Assembly: GCF_036670025.1 (NCBI RefSeq)
Contig: NZ_CP137640.1
Location: 840,001-904,000 of the forward strand
Direction: 5' to 3'
Length of the DNA: 64,000 nucleotides
Source: Bacillus_BD oryzisoli
Lineage (GTDB): Bacteria > Bacillota > Bacilli > Bacillales > Cytobacillaceae
Shown here piece after piece: positions 50,942 through 60,029 of the stretch (positions are counted from its first letter, which is position 1; each line of letters opens with the position of its first letter). Made by a program: the position numbers and the translations under genes. The notes beneath the pieces were generated by a model. It saw only the letters and a list, made by a program, of their open reading frames with translations, was not told the DNA's origin and did no database searches.

Positions 50942-51988
50942 TTAACTACTTGTTTTCCTAATTCTATTAATCAGGTTATCGGGCATTTGCTTTTCTAGTT
51001 CTTCGTATAAAGGCTTGAATTTTTCAATCCAACGCCTTTTTGCTTCAATTGGAAGTTCATAAATCGATACGTCAGCTTGCTTTTTCATTTCTTCCAGCTG
51101 AATTTCGTTCATTTTCTTCGATTCATCCATATTCCATAAAGTGGTTTCTAACATAGCTTCCGTTATTTGCTGTTGAATATCAGAAGGGATTCGGCTCCAA
51201 AACTCATTGTTGATGATGACACTGTAACCTAGGAAACCATGGTTGCTCAGGGTTAAATATGGTTGAAATTTATAGAGTCCTTTCGAATAGATATTTGATA
51301 GGGTATTTTCTTGGCCGTCAAACTGATGTTTTTCAAGCGAACTGTATACATCCGTGAAAGAGGCCGTTACCGGTGTAGCACCAAGTAATTGAAACTGTTT
51401 TTTTAGTACATCACCAGACATCACGCGGAAGGTTTGGTTCTTAAAATCAGCAGGTTCAAGTAAGGGATGGACGCTGCTTGTCATTTGCTTAAAGCCGTTG
51501 CTCCAAAATGCTAATCCTTTCAGTTTGCTGCTGTCAAGATATTGAAGAAGCTCTTTACCGGTTTCGCCTGTAAACACAGCTTTGGCATGGTCATAGTCGT
51601 GAAAAAGGAAGGGCAGGTCTAAAACCTTCCATTCCGGCACCAGCTCTGTCATGTTTGTGTAGCTTGGAGCAATCATCTGGATCTTCCCGCGCTTTAATGC
51701 ATCAAGCTCGTTATGATCAGAATAAAGAATTCCGTTCGGATAGACTTCTACCTTTACACGACCGTCTGTTTTTTCATAGACGAGCTCAGCGAACTTTTGT
51801 GCCGCAAGCCCTTTAGGGGTATTTTCGGCCACTACATGACTGAAGATAATTGTAATCTGATCCTTTAGACCTTGCTGCTCTTCATCAACAGTCATTTTCT
51901 CTTGCGGGAAAATAGTTTCGGAATCAATTAGAATAAAGACAACTAAACCAATGATCGTTAAGAGACTGGCTATCATAAAGTGCTTCAT
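50942..51988 (-). CDS. dctB: DctB: TRAP-type solute-binding sensor protein
   Basis: A 348-residue extracytoplasmic protein. An N-terminal hydrophobic segment (about 4-22) anchors or exports it. The body is a TRAP receptor (DctP-family) fold: FSHVVAENTPKGLAAQKFAELV near 50, then VEVYPNGIL, and the ligand arginine region FRVMSGDVLKKQF near 190. No TRAP permease genes are present. In B. subtilis DctB binds the dicarboxylate and cooperates with DctP to set the activity of sensor DctS, and the same is inferred here. It is divergent from dctS. Confidence 0.85.
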   Translation of the reverse strand: MKHFMIASLLTIIGLVVFILIDSETIFPQEKMTVDEEQQGLKDQITIIFSHVVAENTPKGLAAQKFAELVYEKTDGRVKVEVYPNGILYSDHNELDALKRGKIQMIAPSYTNMTELVPEWKVLDLPFLFHDYDHAKAVFTGETGKELLQYLDSSKLKGLAFWSNGFKQMTSSVHPLLEPADFKNQTFRVMSGDVLKKQFQLLGATPVTASFTDVYSSLEKHQFDGQENTLSNIYSKGLYKFQPYLTLSNHGFLGYSVIINNEFWSRIPSDIQQQITEAMLETTLWNMDESKKMNEIQLEEMKKQADVSIYELPIEAKRRWIEKFKPLYEELEKQMPDNLINRIRKTSS

Positions 51989-52140
51989 TGTACATTCCTC
52001 TTTTTATCTATTGTAAGATGAATTCCAATAATAGGGACAGCTAGTAACATAATGATAGCATTTTTCTTTCTGTATGGATGCTGTTGCATGATATTATTAT
52101 ATTAAGATGTTATTTGTGATTAATTGAAAGGGATAACCCT

Positions 52141-53736
52141 ATGAAGATTCGTTCATCCATTCAGTGGAAAATGACTAGTCTTATTATTTATATTGTTTGG
52201 TTCTCGTTAGTTCTCTTAGGTGTCATCCTGATAGGACAGTTTCTACGGGAACAGGAATATGAGGTAAAGGAACGTGCATTGCTGACAGCTAGAACCGTTG
52301 CCGAACTGCCAAATATGAATGAACATTTGGGAGAACAGCCAGATGCAAACTCTAATCTTTCTAAAATAGTCGAAAGACTTAGAATGATTAATAATGCAGA
52401 TTATATTGTCATTCTTAATATGGACCGTATCCGTCTGACCCATCCGAATGCCGAGCAGGTTGGAACACCTTCTACCAGTGCTGATGAAGGTCCTTCCTTT
52501 ACTGAGCATAGCTATACAACCAAAGCGAAAGGTGAGATTGGCACAGTCATCAGGGCTTTTGTTCCAATTATGAACAGCTCTCACCAGCAAATTGGTGTTG
52601 TTATTGCTGGGTATAAGCTGCCAGGAATTCTGGCAATGGTTTCTTCACTAAAGCTCCAGTTATTCTTAACTGCAGGTATTACATTTGCTTTTAGTGCCTG
52701 GGGAGCATGGATTTTAGCAAGACATATTAAAAGACAAATGTTTAAGCTCGAACCAGAGGAAATCGCTCGAATTCTCGTCGAAAGAACCGAAACCTTTAAC
52801 GCGATGCAGGAAGGAATCATTGCGATTGATAATGATGAAGTTATCACGATATTTAACGACCGTGCAAAAAAAATGCTCGGGGTGGAAGGAGAGGTAATCG
52901 GAAGAAAGGTTACCTCTGTCCTGCCGGATTCCTATCTGCCGGAGATCCTAGAGATTAATAAGCCGATCTATAATAAGGATTTGCATATACGTAATCTTGT
53001 AATCGTAAGTAATCGAATCCCGATTAAAGTGGATGGTAACACGGTCGGAGCCATCGCTGTCTTTCAAGACCGCACCGAGGTGAAAAAATTAGCTGAAGAA
53101 TTAACAGGTGTGAAGGCATTTGTTGGTGCCCTAAGAGCTCAAAATCATGAACATATGAATAAGCTCCATACAATTGCCGGTTTAATTCAGTTGGGGAAAA
53201 ATGGTAAGGCGCTGGAGTATGTATTTGAAGCAACCGAAGAGCAGGGAGAACTAACCCGATTTTTGAGTCGTAATATCGGGGATGATAGTCTGGTAGGTTT
53301 ATTAATTGGAAAAGTCAGCCGGGGGAAAGAGCTTGGGATTCATATTGAAATTGATCGTCACAGTATCTTAAAAAGGTTTCCTAAGCTGATTGACCATCAT
53401 GATTTTGTATTGATTCTCGGAAACTTAATTGAAAATGCTTTTGATTCTTTTAAAAATAGGCCGGAAAACGAGAAAGAAATTTATGTCAGTATCCAGCAAA
53501 CAGAAAAGGTATTAAATGTTATGGTAGAGGATAATGGCTGCGGCATTCCGAACGATAGGCTGCCAAAAATTTTTAATGAGGGGTATACTTCAAAATCCTC
53601 TGCGACAGGAAGAGGAATCGGTCTTTATCTAGTAAAACAAATCGTTGAAAAGGGGCACGGCACGATACATGTCGAATCAACGGTGGATCAGGGAACGACT
53701 TTTTCAATTACATTTGAAATGGGTGAGGGAGAATGA
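52141..53736 (+). CDS. dctS: DctS: sensor histidine kinase (CitA/DcuS family)
   Basis: A 531-residue membrane kinase. TM1 (about 12-33) and TM2 (about 170-192) enclose an extracytoplasmic PAS-like sensor of about 135 residues. A cytoplasmic PAS (about 210-310; ERTETFNAMQEGIIAIDNDE), the H-box in LRAQNHEHMNKLHTIAG (histidine near 339) and a GHKL ATPase (LGNLIENAFDSF; VEDNGCGIPNDRL; GRGIGLYLVKQI) follow. It senses C4-dicarboxylates and phosphorylates DctR, whose gene overlaps the dctS stop by 4 nt. Confidence 0.92.
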   Translation: MKIRSSIQWKMTSLIIYIVWFSLVLLGVILIGQFLREQEYEVKERALLTARTVAELPNMNEHLGEQPDANSNLSKIVERLRMINNADYIVILNMDRIRLTHPNAEQVGTPSTSADEGPSFTEHSYTTKAKGEIGTVIRAFVPIMNSSHQQIGVVIAGYKLPGILAMVSSLKLQLFLTAGITFAFSAWGAWILARHIKRQMFKLEPEEIARILVERTETFNAMQEGIIAIDNDEVITIFNDRAKKMLGVEGEVIGRKVTSVLPDSYLPEILEINKPIYNKDLHIRNLVIVSNRIPIKVDGNTVGAIAVFQDRTEVKKLAEELTGVKAFVGALRAQNHEHMNKLHTIAGLIQLGKNGKALEYVFEATEEQGELTRFLSRNIGDDSLVGLLIGKVSRGKELGIHIEIDRHSILKRFPKLIDHHDFVLILGNLIENAFDSFKNRPENEKEIYVSIQQTEKVLNVMVEDNGCGIPNDRLPKIFNEGYTSKSSATGRGIGLYLVKQIVEKGHGTIHVESTVDQGTTFSITFEMGEGE

Positions 53737-54419
53737 TTAAAGTCGTCTTAATAGAGGATGACCTCATGGTACAGGAAGTGAACCGCCAGTTTGTCAATCA
53801 AGTAGATGGCTTTGAGGTGATTGGCACCGCTAATAATGGGATACAGGGATTAGAAATGATCAGGCAATTAAAGCCTGATCTGGCTTTGGTCGATGTGTAT
53901 ATGCCCGATCAGGACGGTCTTGAAACACTATTCAAAGTTAGATCGGAAGCCCATAAGGTTGATATTATTGCTATTACAGCTGCAAGTGATATTGAAACAG
54001 TTCGTTCATTTATTCAAAATGGGGCATTTGATTATATTGTTAAACCATTTAAATTTGAACGGATTAAAAAATCACTTGAAAATTATCGGGCATTTTGTCT
54101 GCAATTATCTGAAAAGGGAAATATATCACAAAAGGAATTAGATGAGATTTTCTTCAAGAAGGAGGAACACGAGTCAGGGGAAAAAGAGGATTATGGCATC
54201 CTTCCAAAAGGACTAAATCAACTGACATTGGATAAGATTATGGAGTATTTATCCCATTGTAAAGAGTCTCTTTCAGCAGAAAGTGTTGCTGAAGGAGTAG
54301 GGCTGGCAAGGGTTACTGTCAGAAGATACTTAGATTTTCTGGAAAAGTGCGGAAAGGTAGAACTGGATATATATTATGGCGGGGTTGGCCGTCCGATTAA
54401 TAAGTACCTATTAAAATAG
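53733..54419 (+). CDS. dctR: DctR: response regulator
   Basis: A 228-residue CitB-type regulator. The receiver domain (1-120) has acidic EDD at 8-10, the phospho-acceptor in LALVDVYMPDQDG (D53-D54 region), the threonine in ITAASD and K104 in YIVKPFKFE. A linker and a C-terminal HTH (LSAESVAEGVGLARVTVRRYLDFL, about 183-206) bind DNA. It activates dctP in the B. subtilis system. It is translationally coupled to dctS. Confidence 0.92.
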   Translation: MIKVVLIEDDLMVQEVNRQFVNQVDGFEVIGTANNGIQGLEMIRQLKPDLALVDVYMPDQDGLETLFKVRSEAHKVDIIAITAASDIETVRSFIQNGAFDYIVKPFKFERIKKSLENYRAFCLQLSEKGNISQKELDEIFFKKEEHESGEKEDYGILPKGLNQLTLDKIMEYLSHCKESLSAESVAEGVGLARVTVRRYLDFLEKCGKVELDIYYGGVGRPINKYLLK

Positions 54420-54445
54420 GCTGAAAAATGTAGAAGTCTAAAAAA

Positions 54446-54536
54446 TTTACAATCTCGTAAAAAACTATACAAATATTTAGAATCTCTTAAAGTATTCCTA
54501 CTAGTCGCTTAACAATTATTTATTACTATTTTTAAT
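54446..54536 (+). promoter_or_regulatory. Possible Pho box upstream of phoX
   Basis: TTAACA (54509), TTATTA (54520) and TTTAAT (54531) repeat at an exact 11-bp period, the arrangement of PhoP half-sites (TT[ACT]A[CT]A spaced by 5). A weaker 11-bp series begins with TTTACA at 54446. This fits phosphate-starvation control of the phosphatase but the match is partial. Confidence 0.4.
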
Positions 54537-54575
54537 AGAGTAAAGGTAATAAATAATTGAAAAGAGGGTACTAAC

Positions 54576-56234
54576 GTGACTGAAATTAATCGCCGTAAAT
54601 TTTTAACATATGTAGGAACAGGGGCTGCAGCATTAACGGTAGCTTCAGCTGGTCTAGGTGGACTAGCTCCAAAAGTTGAAGCAAAAGGCAGAGATGCAGC
54701 AAATAATTTATTTGGCTTCAATAAGAAAGTATCTGGCTTAAATTTCAAGCCAATTGCACCATCTAATGCAGATGATATTACCCTTCCAAAAGGATATAAA
54801 TATGAAGTAGTTGCCGCATACGGAGATACAATTAACAAGGCTGGAGATACATTTGGTTTTAATAATGATTTCACTCAATATTTCCCAATTGACGGATCAA
54901 ATAACCACGGATTACTTTGGGTAAACCATGAGTATTCTAGTGATCTCTTTGTTCAAGGTGCACCAAAGGGTCTAAACGGAGCTTATACAGCTGATCAAAT
55001 TAATCAAATGCTTTACGTACAAGGCGGATCTATCATCGAAGTAAAAGGAGATAAAAAAGGCGGCTGGAAGCTGGTTTCAGATTCTACTATTGCACGCCGT
55101 GTTTCTGGTTTAACTCCGTTTGATGTAACAGGTCCTGCTAAAGGTTCAGCGGCAATGGCTGGAGCAACAACTGTTCAAGGAACGTTTGCAAACTGTTCCG
55201 GTGGTAAAACATTATGGAACACAGTACTTTCTGCTGAAGAAAACTATGAAGATACTTGTGAAGCAGCTGGTTTAAATGAAAACCACTATGGCTGGATTGT
55301 GGAAATTGATCCATTTGATCCAAACTTCAAAGTACGTAAGCATACAGCATTAGGACGTTTCCATCATGAAAATGCTGCAATGGGTATAGCAAACGATGGA
55401 CGAGTTGTTGTATACATGGGTGACGACGTTAAAGATGCTTGTGTTTATAAGTTTATTAGTAAAGACAAATATGTAGAATCAGCTGGCAGAGCTAATTCTA
55501 AGCTTTTAGAAGAAGGTACGCTTTATGTTGCTAACATGAAAAAAGGCGTATGGGAACCTATGACAATTGAATATGTACGTGAAAAAATTAAAGGTAAAGC
55601 AGACCTTGAAGCAAAATACCAAACTCAAGCAGATGTTCTAGTATATGCGGATGAAGCTTCTAAATTAATCGGCGGAACACCAACAGACCGTCCAGAAGAC
55701 GTTGAGATTTCTCCATTTGATAAAACAGTTTTCATTGCACATACAAACAATGACAAGCATGGTAACTTCCATGGACACATTACAAGATTTATTGAAGATA
55801 ACAATGATCTTGGATCATTAACATTTGATTTTGAAATTTTTGCTGCAGGTGGTAAGCAAAGCGGCTTTAGTGCACCGGATAACTTAACATTTGACAGCAA
55901 TGCCAATCTTTGGACAGTTACAGATATTTCTTCAAGCAGTTTAAATAAAGGCATCCATAAGCACTTCAAAAATAATGGATTATTTGTCATTCCAACTGTT
56001 GCATATAAGAATGTAAAAGAAGATGAAGTAGGGGAAGCATTCCAATTTGCTTCAGCTCCAATCGAAGCTGAAATGACAGGACCATGCTTTACACCAGATG
56101 AAACAACATTATTCTTAGCCGTACAGCATCCGGGCGAAAATACCGAAGATGTTAAAAATCCAACAAGTATGTGGCCGCACCGTGCAAATGACACAATGCC
56201 AAGACCTGCAGTAATCGCTATTACCGGATTTTAA
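54576..56234 (+). CDS. phoX: PhoX-type alkaline phosphatase, Tat-exported (DUF839)
   Basis: A 552-residue secreted phosphatase. The N-terminus has a twin-arginine signal, NRRKFLTYVGTGAAALTVA (R6-R7), with an AKA-like cleavage region near residue 38. The DUF839/PhoX beta-propeller follows, with family segments HGLLWVNHEYSS (about 104-115), LSAEENYEDTCEA (about 217), GRFHHENAAMG and SAPDNLTFDSNANLW. PhoX enzymes use Ca2+ and Fe3+, so they fold before export, which fits Tat. The gene is strongly codon-biased. A tatA gene follows after a hairpin. Confidence 0.9.
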   Translation: MTEINRRKFLTYVGTGAAALTVASAGLGGLAPKVEAKGRDAANNLFGFNKKVSGLNFKPIAPSNADDITLPKGYKYEVVAAYGDTINKAGDTFGFNNDFTQYFPIDGSNNHGLLWVNHEYSSDLFVQGAPKGLNGAYTADQINQMLYVQGGSIIEVKGDKKGGWKLVSDSTIARRVSGLTPFDVTGPAKGSAAMAGATTVQGTFANCSGGKTLWNTVLSAEENYEDTCEAAGLNENHYGWIVEIDPFDPNFKVRKHTALGRFHHENAAMGIANDGRVVVYMGDDVKDACVYKFISKDKYVESAGRANSKLLEEGTLYVANMKKGVWEPMTIEYVREKIKGKADLEAKYQTQADVLVYADEASKLIGGTPTDRPEDVEISPFDKTVFIAHTNNDKHGNFHGHITRFIEDNNDLGSLTFDFEIFAAGGKQSGFSAPDNLTFDSNANLWTVTDISSSSLNKGIHKHFKNNGLFVIPTVAYKNVKEDEVGEAFQFASAPIEAEMTGPCFTPDETTLFLAVQHPGENTEDVKNPTSMWPHRANDTMPRPAVIAITGF

Positions 56235-56240
56235 TCAAAC

Positions 56241-56288
56241 GGTGCCTGACACCATAAATGGGTAAATGTCTTTATGGTGCCTGACACC
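56241..56288. repeat. Dispersed hairpin family, copy C
   Basis: Arms 56241-56260 and 56271-56288, both carrying GGTGCCTGACACC, around GGGTAAATGTC. It is related to the hairpins at 9800-9854 and 10732-10787. Here it lies between phoX and tatA and could limit read-through or stabilise the upstream mRNA. Confidence 0.7.
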
Positions 56289-56309
56289 AAATGAATGAGG
56301 AGGAATCAT

Positions 56310-56507
56310 ATGCTTTCCAATATTGGTATTCCTGGTTTGATTCTCGTGTTGATTCTAGCTCTGATTATTTTTGGGCCATCTAAGCTCCCTGAGTTAGGAC
56401 GGGCTGTCGGGTCGACGTTAAAGGAATTTAAAAAGTCTGCAAAGGATTTAGTGGCAGATGATGAAGACTCAAAGGAAAATGAAAAGGAAATTAAGAGAAT
56501 TAAATAA
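56310..56507 (+). CDS. tatA: TatA: twin-arginine translocase pore subunit
   Basis: A 65-residue protein with the TatA layout: an N-terminal TM helix (IGIPGLILVLILALIIFG), the FGP hinge, an amphipathic helix (KLPELGRAVGSTLKEFKKSAKDL) and an acidic/basic tail. The ATG at 56310 follows GAGGAGG. It sits directly behind a Tat substrate gene, like tatAd behind phoD in B. subtilis, but no tatC follows, so it must use a TatC from elsewhere. Confidence 0.92.
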   Translation: MLSNIGIPGLILVLILALIIFGPSKLPELGRAVGSTLKEFKKSAKDLVADDEDSKENEKEIKRIK

Positions 56508-56554
56508 CTTTTATATTATCGATATTTTAAATATTAAATAAAGATATTAGAATC

Positions 56555-56586
56555 AAAAGCGCCTAATGTTTAGGCGCTTTTTTGCT
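56555..56586 (+). terminator. Rho-independent terminator
   Basis: A perfect 11-bp stem AAAAGCGCCTA (56555-56565, 56571-56581) with a T-run after tatA. Confidence 0.88.
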
Positions 56587-56733
56587 TTGTGCTTTTTGAA
56601 TAAAAAAGAGTCTTTCGAGAAAACTACGAAGAATGAAATCATTAATATTGTAATACTTTTGACGGAAAATCAATTAGATTGAATTTTTTTTTACAAATAA
56701 TATATTTTTATTAAATTTTTTTCAATAAATGTA

Positions 56734-56762
56734 TTGAACCGCTTTCATTATAGTAGTAAAAT
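56734..56762 (+). promoter_or_regulatory. Promoter of the gnd-PTS operon overlapped by a cre site
   Basis: TTGAAC (56734-56739), a 17-bp spacer and TAAAAT (56757-56762). TTGAACCGCTTTCA (56734-56747) matches the CcpA cre sequence well over its right half (CGCTTTCA) and covers the -35 box, so glucose repression by CcpA is expected. Confidence 0.65.
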
Positions 56763-56786
56763 GAGTTCGTCAGGAGGAGGATTCAG

Positions 56787-57686
56787 GTGAATATTGGAAT
56801 GATTGGATTAGGCAAGATGGGCTTCAATCTTGCATTGAACTTAAAGAATAACGGCCATACTGTCGAAAGTTTTGACCTTTCCGAGGATGCAAGAAAAAGA
56901 GCTGCAGAGGAAGGAATCGATACAGCTGACAGTATTGATGAACTGCTTAACAAATTGGAAGCGCCTCACGTTGTCTGGGTAATGGTTCCAGCAGGAAAGC
57001 CAACAGATACTGTGGTGTCCGAGCTTATCGAAAAAATGAAAGCGGATGACATTATTATTGAAGGTGGAAATTCTAACTACCATGATTCAATGAAGCGCGC
57101 GCAAAAATCAGCTGAAAAAGGAATCCATTTTCTTGATGTGGGAACATCCGGCGGAACATCCGGTGCAAACCAGGGTGCCTGTCTAATGATCGGCGGAAAC
57201 AAAGAAGCCTTTGAAAAAGTGGAACAGGCCTTTAAAGATGTTTCTGTTGAAAACGGTTACCTATATGCTGGCGAATCAGGCAGCGGCCATTTTCTTAAAA
57301 TGGTACATAACGGGATTGAGTATGGCATGATGCAGGCGATTGGTGAAGGGTTTCAAATCGTTGAAAAGAGTCAGTTTCATTTTGATTTAGCAGCTGTTGC
57401 AAAAGTGTGGAATAACGGTTCAGTTATCCGCAGCTGGCTAATGGAACTATCTGAAAGCGCATTTAGTAAGGATGCTAAATTAGAGGGAATCAAAGGTGTA
57501 GTCGATGCTTCTGGTGAAGCAAAATGGACGCTCGAGACGGCCTTGGATTTAGAAGTTCCGGCTCCAGTAATAGCGCTTTCGCTTATGATGCGTAACCGCT
57601 CGAAGGAGGAAGACAGTTTTTCGGCAAAGGTCGTAGCTGCATTAAGAAATGAATTTGGCGGTCACAGTGTTGTAAGAAATGATTGA
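56787..57686 (+). CDS. gnd: 6-phosphogluconate dehydrogenase, short (YqeC/GntZ-like) form
   Basis: A 299-residue enzyme that oxidatively decarboxylates 6-phosphogluconate to ribulose 5-phosphate. The NAD(P) motif MIGLGKMGFNLALNLKNNGH, DVGTSGGTSGANQGACLMIGG (about 117-137) and the catalytic lysine/asparagine in GHFLKMVHNGIEYGMMQ (about 172-188) are intact. The short form, about 300 residues versus 470, is common in Firmicutes and some use NAD. It starts at GTG after AGGAGGAGG and heads the PTS operon, which suggests that the imported sugar acid becomes 6-phosphogluconate. Confidence 0.92.
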   Translation: MNIGMIGLGKMGFNLALNLKNNGHTVESFDLSEDARKRAAEEGIDTADSIDELLNKLEAPHVVWVMVPAGKPTDTVVSELIEKMKADDIIIEGGNSNYHDSMKRAQKSAEKGIHFLDVGTSGGTSGANQGACLMIGGNKEAFEKVEQAFKDVSVENGYLYAGESGSGHFLKMVHNGIEYGMMQAIGEGFQIVEKSQFHFDLAAVAKVWNNGSVIRSWLMELSESAFSKDAKLEGIKGVVDASGEAKWTLETALDLEVPAPVIALSLMMRNRSKEEDSFSAKVVAALRNEFGGHSVVRND

Positions 57687-57783
57687 TAAGCATAATTGGC
57701 TCAAATAAACGGAAAGTTATTAGTAGATGATCTGTATTACTTACTAATACTGCAAATTTTTAAAAAAAGGAGAGAATGATTAG

Positions 57784-58551
57784 ATGGAACATCTTACAGT
57801 TGCACAAGCACTTTTGATTGCGATATGGGTAGCACTTGTAGAATCTCGTATCTTAGGTTATGCAACATTAACATTACGTTTCAGCCCGCTGATGACCGGT
57901 TTGATGGTTGGGGTAATTACGGGTCAGGTAGCAGAAGCAATGGTCATTACAGCTGCTATTCAATTAATTTATATGGGTGCGGTTGCACCGGGTGGAGCGC
58001 TTCCAAGTGAACCGGCAATTGCGGCTGCGATTGCTGTACCGGTTGCCTTATTGGGAGATTTATCACCGCAGGAAGCGGTAGCGATTGCCGTTCCAGTAGG
58101 ACTATTAGGAAGTTATTTATATCAATTCCGTTTCTTCTTAAACACTTTTGTCACCCGGTTGATGGATAAATATGCCGCAGAAGCCAATGACAAAGGACTA
58201 GTTTTGTCTATTATCGTAATACCGGCTATTATCAGTTTCTGTTTATTCATTCCATTAGTATTTATTGCTTTATACTTTGGTGCACCGGTAATTGCAGACT
58301 TTGTAAACGCTATCTCCGGCGGACGTGTACTTCATGTACTTGAAATTGTCGGCGGTGGACTTGCTGCACTAGGTATCGCGGTTATTATGCACGTTATCGG
58401 TAAGAAGAGCCTGCTTATTTTCTTCTTCCTTGCATACTTTGCGAGTGTTTCTTTTGCAACACTAAAAATCAACACAGTAACTTACGCAATTTTTGGATGT
58501 ATTTTAGCCGGTATGTACGTGCTATTTACAAGTAAGAATGCCAAACAATAA
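57784..58551 (+). CDS. PTS mannose/sorbose-family EIIC
   Basis: A 255-residue membrane component. The start EHLTVAQALLIAIWVALVE and the region AAIQLIYMGAVAPGGALPSEPAIAAAIA (a stretch of the EIIC-Man signature) are followed by four to five more helices. It forms the sugar channel with EIID. It lies 97 nt after gnd, with its own AAAGGAG-like ribosome site, in one transcript unit with the following genes. Confidence 0.92.
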   Translation: MEHLTVAQALLIAIWVALVESRILGYATLTLRFSPLMTGLMVGVITGQVAEAMVITAAIQLIYMGAVAPGGALPSEPAIAAAIAVPVALLGDLSPQEAVAIAVPVGLLGSYLYQFRFFLNTFVTRLMDKYAAEANDKGLVLSIIVIPAIISFCLFIPLVFIALYFGAPVIADFVNAISGGRVLHVLEIVGGGLAALGIAVIMHVIGKKSLLIFFFLAYFASVSFATLKINTVTYAIFGCILAGMYVLFTSKNAKQ

Positions 58552-58578
58552 TTATTCTAAAAGGGAGGATCTAGAGAT

Positions 58579-59457
58579 ATGAGTACAGAGCAAAATTCAG
58601 TGGATGTTACTAATTCACCTAATTACCCAGATCCAATTACCAATAAAGATTTGATGAAATCATGGGTTAGATGGTGGTGGGCAAACGAAGTTCCACATAC
58701 GTATGACCGGATGGTTGCACCATCATTCCTGTTTGGATTAATGCCGACATTAAGAAAATTATATAAAAATGAAGAAGATTTAAAAGAAGCCTACCAAAGA
58801 CATTTGCTGTTCTTTAACACTCAGGCTATCTGGGGCGGCGGTACGCTGACAGGAATTGCTACTTCATTAGAAGAATCTCGTGCCAAAGCGATTGCGGAAG
58901 GCAGAGAGGAAGAAGCTCCAAGTGTTGATATGATTAACAACACGAAGGTTGGTTTGATGGGTGCCTTAGCTGGTATCGGAGACGCAATTGACTCTGGAAC
59001 CGTTCAATACATTTTTATCGCGATTGCCTTGCCTTGGGCGACTCAAGGAAGTGCTTGGGGTGCGTTATTCCCATTCATCTGTTTTGGTATTGCAACGTTT
59101 ATTTACGGATACTTTTTTACAAAAATGGGTTACGGTTTAGGACGTAATGCGGCGAAAGAACTTTTAGCAGGACAAAAAGTTAAGACAGCTATCGATGCAT
59201 TATCAGTACTAGGTTTGTTCATGATGGGGATACTGGCCGGATCGTATGTAAAAGTGTATACGTCCCTGAAATTTACCATTTCTGAAAAAGAGTTTGTTAT
59301 TCAAGATATTCTAAACTCAATTTTACCAGGCTTGTTACCATTACTAACAGTATTAGCTGTATACCTTTACTTTGATAAAAAAGGCTTTAATATTACAAAG
59401 GGTATGATTTATTTAACGGTAACACTAGTTATTCTTTCAGCAATTGGTATCCTGTAA
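58579..59457 (+). CDS. PTS mannose/sorbose-family EIID
   Basis: A 292-residue membrane component. EIID-Man features are W-RWWWANEVPHTYDRMVAP at about 31-48, the FFNTQAIWGGGTLTG region (about 74-88), and GLMGALAGIGDAIDSGTVQYIF (about 113-134). C-terminal hydrophobic helices are near 212-290. It partners EIIC. A strong hairpin follows before the IIA gene. Confidence 0.92.
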   Translation: MSTEQNSVDVTNSPNYPDPITNKDLMKSWVRWWWANEVPHTYDRMVAPSFLFGLMPTLRKLYKNEEDLKEAYQRHLLFFNTQAIWGGGTLTGIATSLEESRAKAIAEGREEEAPSVDMINNTKVGLMGALAGIGDAIDSGTVQYIFIAIALPWATQGSAWGALFPFICFGIATFIYGYFFTKMGYGLGRNAAKELLAGQKVKTAIDALSVLGLFMMGILAGSYVKVYTSLKFTISEKEFVIQDILNSILPGLLPLLTVLAVYLYFDKKGFNITKGMIYLTVTLVILSAIGIL

Positions 59458-59517
59458 TTTTAAAAATCTTGCGCAGCTATATCATAACAAAATGAACATA
59501 ATATCTTTATGACTTAT

Positions 59518-59550
59518 CTGTCCGGGGCGGCTTGCATAAGCGCCGGACAG
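59518..59550. repeat. Strong intergenic hairpin between EIID and EIIA genes
   Basis: CTGTCCGG (59518-59525) pairs with CCGGACAG (59543-59550), and an inner GCTT/AAGC stem adds to it. No T-run follows, so it is more likely an mRNA processing or stability site within the operon than a terminator. Confidence 0.6.
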
Positions 59551-59576
59551 GGTCTACATAAGGAAGGAGATTCAGC

Positions 59577-59993
59577 ATGGCAAATAGAGCAGTACTTGTA
59601 ATTACACATGGTGAATTTGGAATTGAACTAGTAAAAAGTGCAGAAATGATTATGGGTCCTCAGGAGGATGTTGATGCGTTAGCATTAAGACCTGGAGATT
59701 CTGTTGATGATCTTCGCAGTCAGGCATATGAGGTTGTTGACCGAAATGCTGAAAAAGGTTTGGAGACCATTGTGCTCGTTGATTTATTGGGTGGAAGTCC
59801 TTCCAATGTATCACTTACATTACTGGCCAAACATGATTTGAAAATTTTGACTGGTGTAAGCATGCCGATGTTAATTGAAACATTATCTCAATATAAATTT
59901 GAAGAGGACACCGATAAATTAATTGAAGCAGCAAAGCAAACTGCTGGCGAGGGTGTCAAATTGTTAGACAGAGCTTTTATTGGTAGGAAATAA
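59577..59993 (+). CDS. PTS mannose-family EIIA
   Basis: A 138-residue cytoplasmic phosphocarrier. The phosphorylated histidine is H11 in VLVITHGEFGIEL, and LVDLLGGSPSNVSL (about 66-79) is the family's second motif. HPr-P phosphorylates it, and it passes phosphate to EIIB. It is a separate protein here, not fused to IIB. The start follows AAGGAAGGAG. Confidence 0.92.
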   Translation: MANRAVLVITHGEFGIELVKSAEMIMGPQEDVDALALRPGDSVDDLRSQAYEVVDRNAEKGLETIVLVDLLGGSPSNVSLTLLAKHDLKILTGVSMPMLIETLSQYKFEEDTDKLIEAAKQTAGEGVKLLDRAFIGRK

Positions 59994-60029
59994 TCAATTA
60001 CTCATTTAAACGATGAAAGGAAGATTTTG

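Noticed and set aside
55625..56194. Minus-strand 189-codon frame
   Set aside because: Antisense shadow of phoX; no ribosome site and no recognisable protein features.
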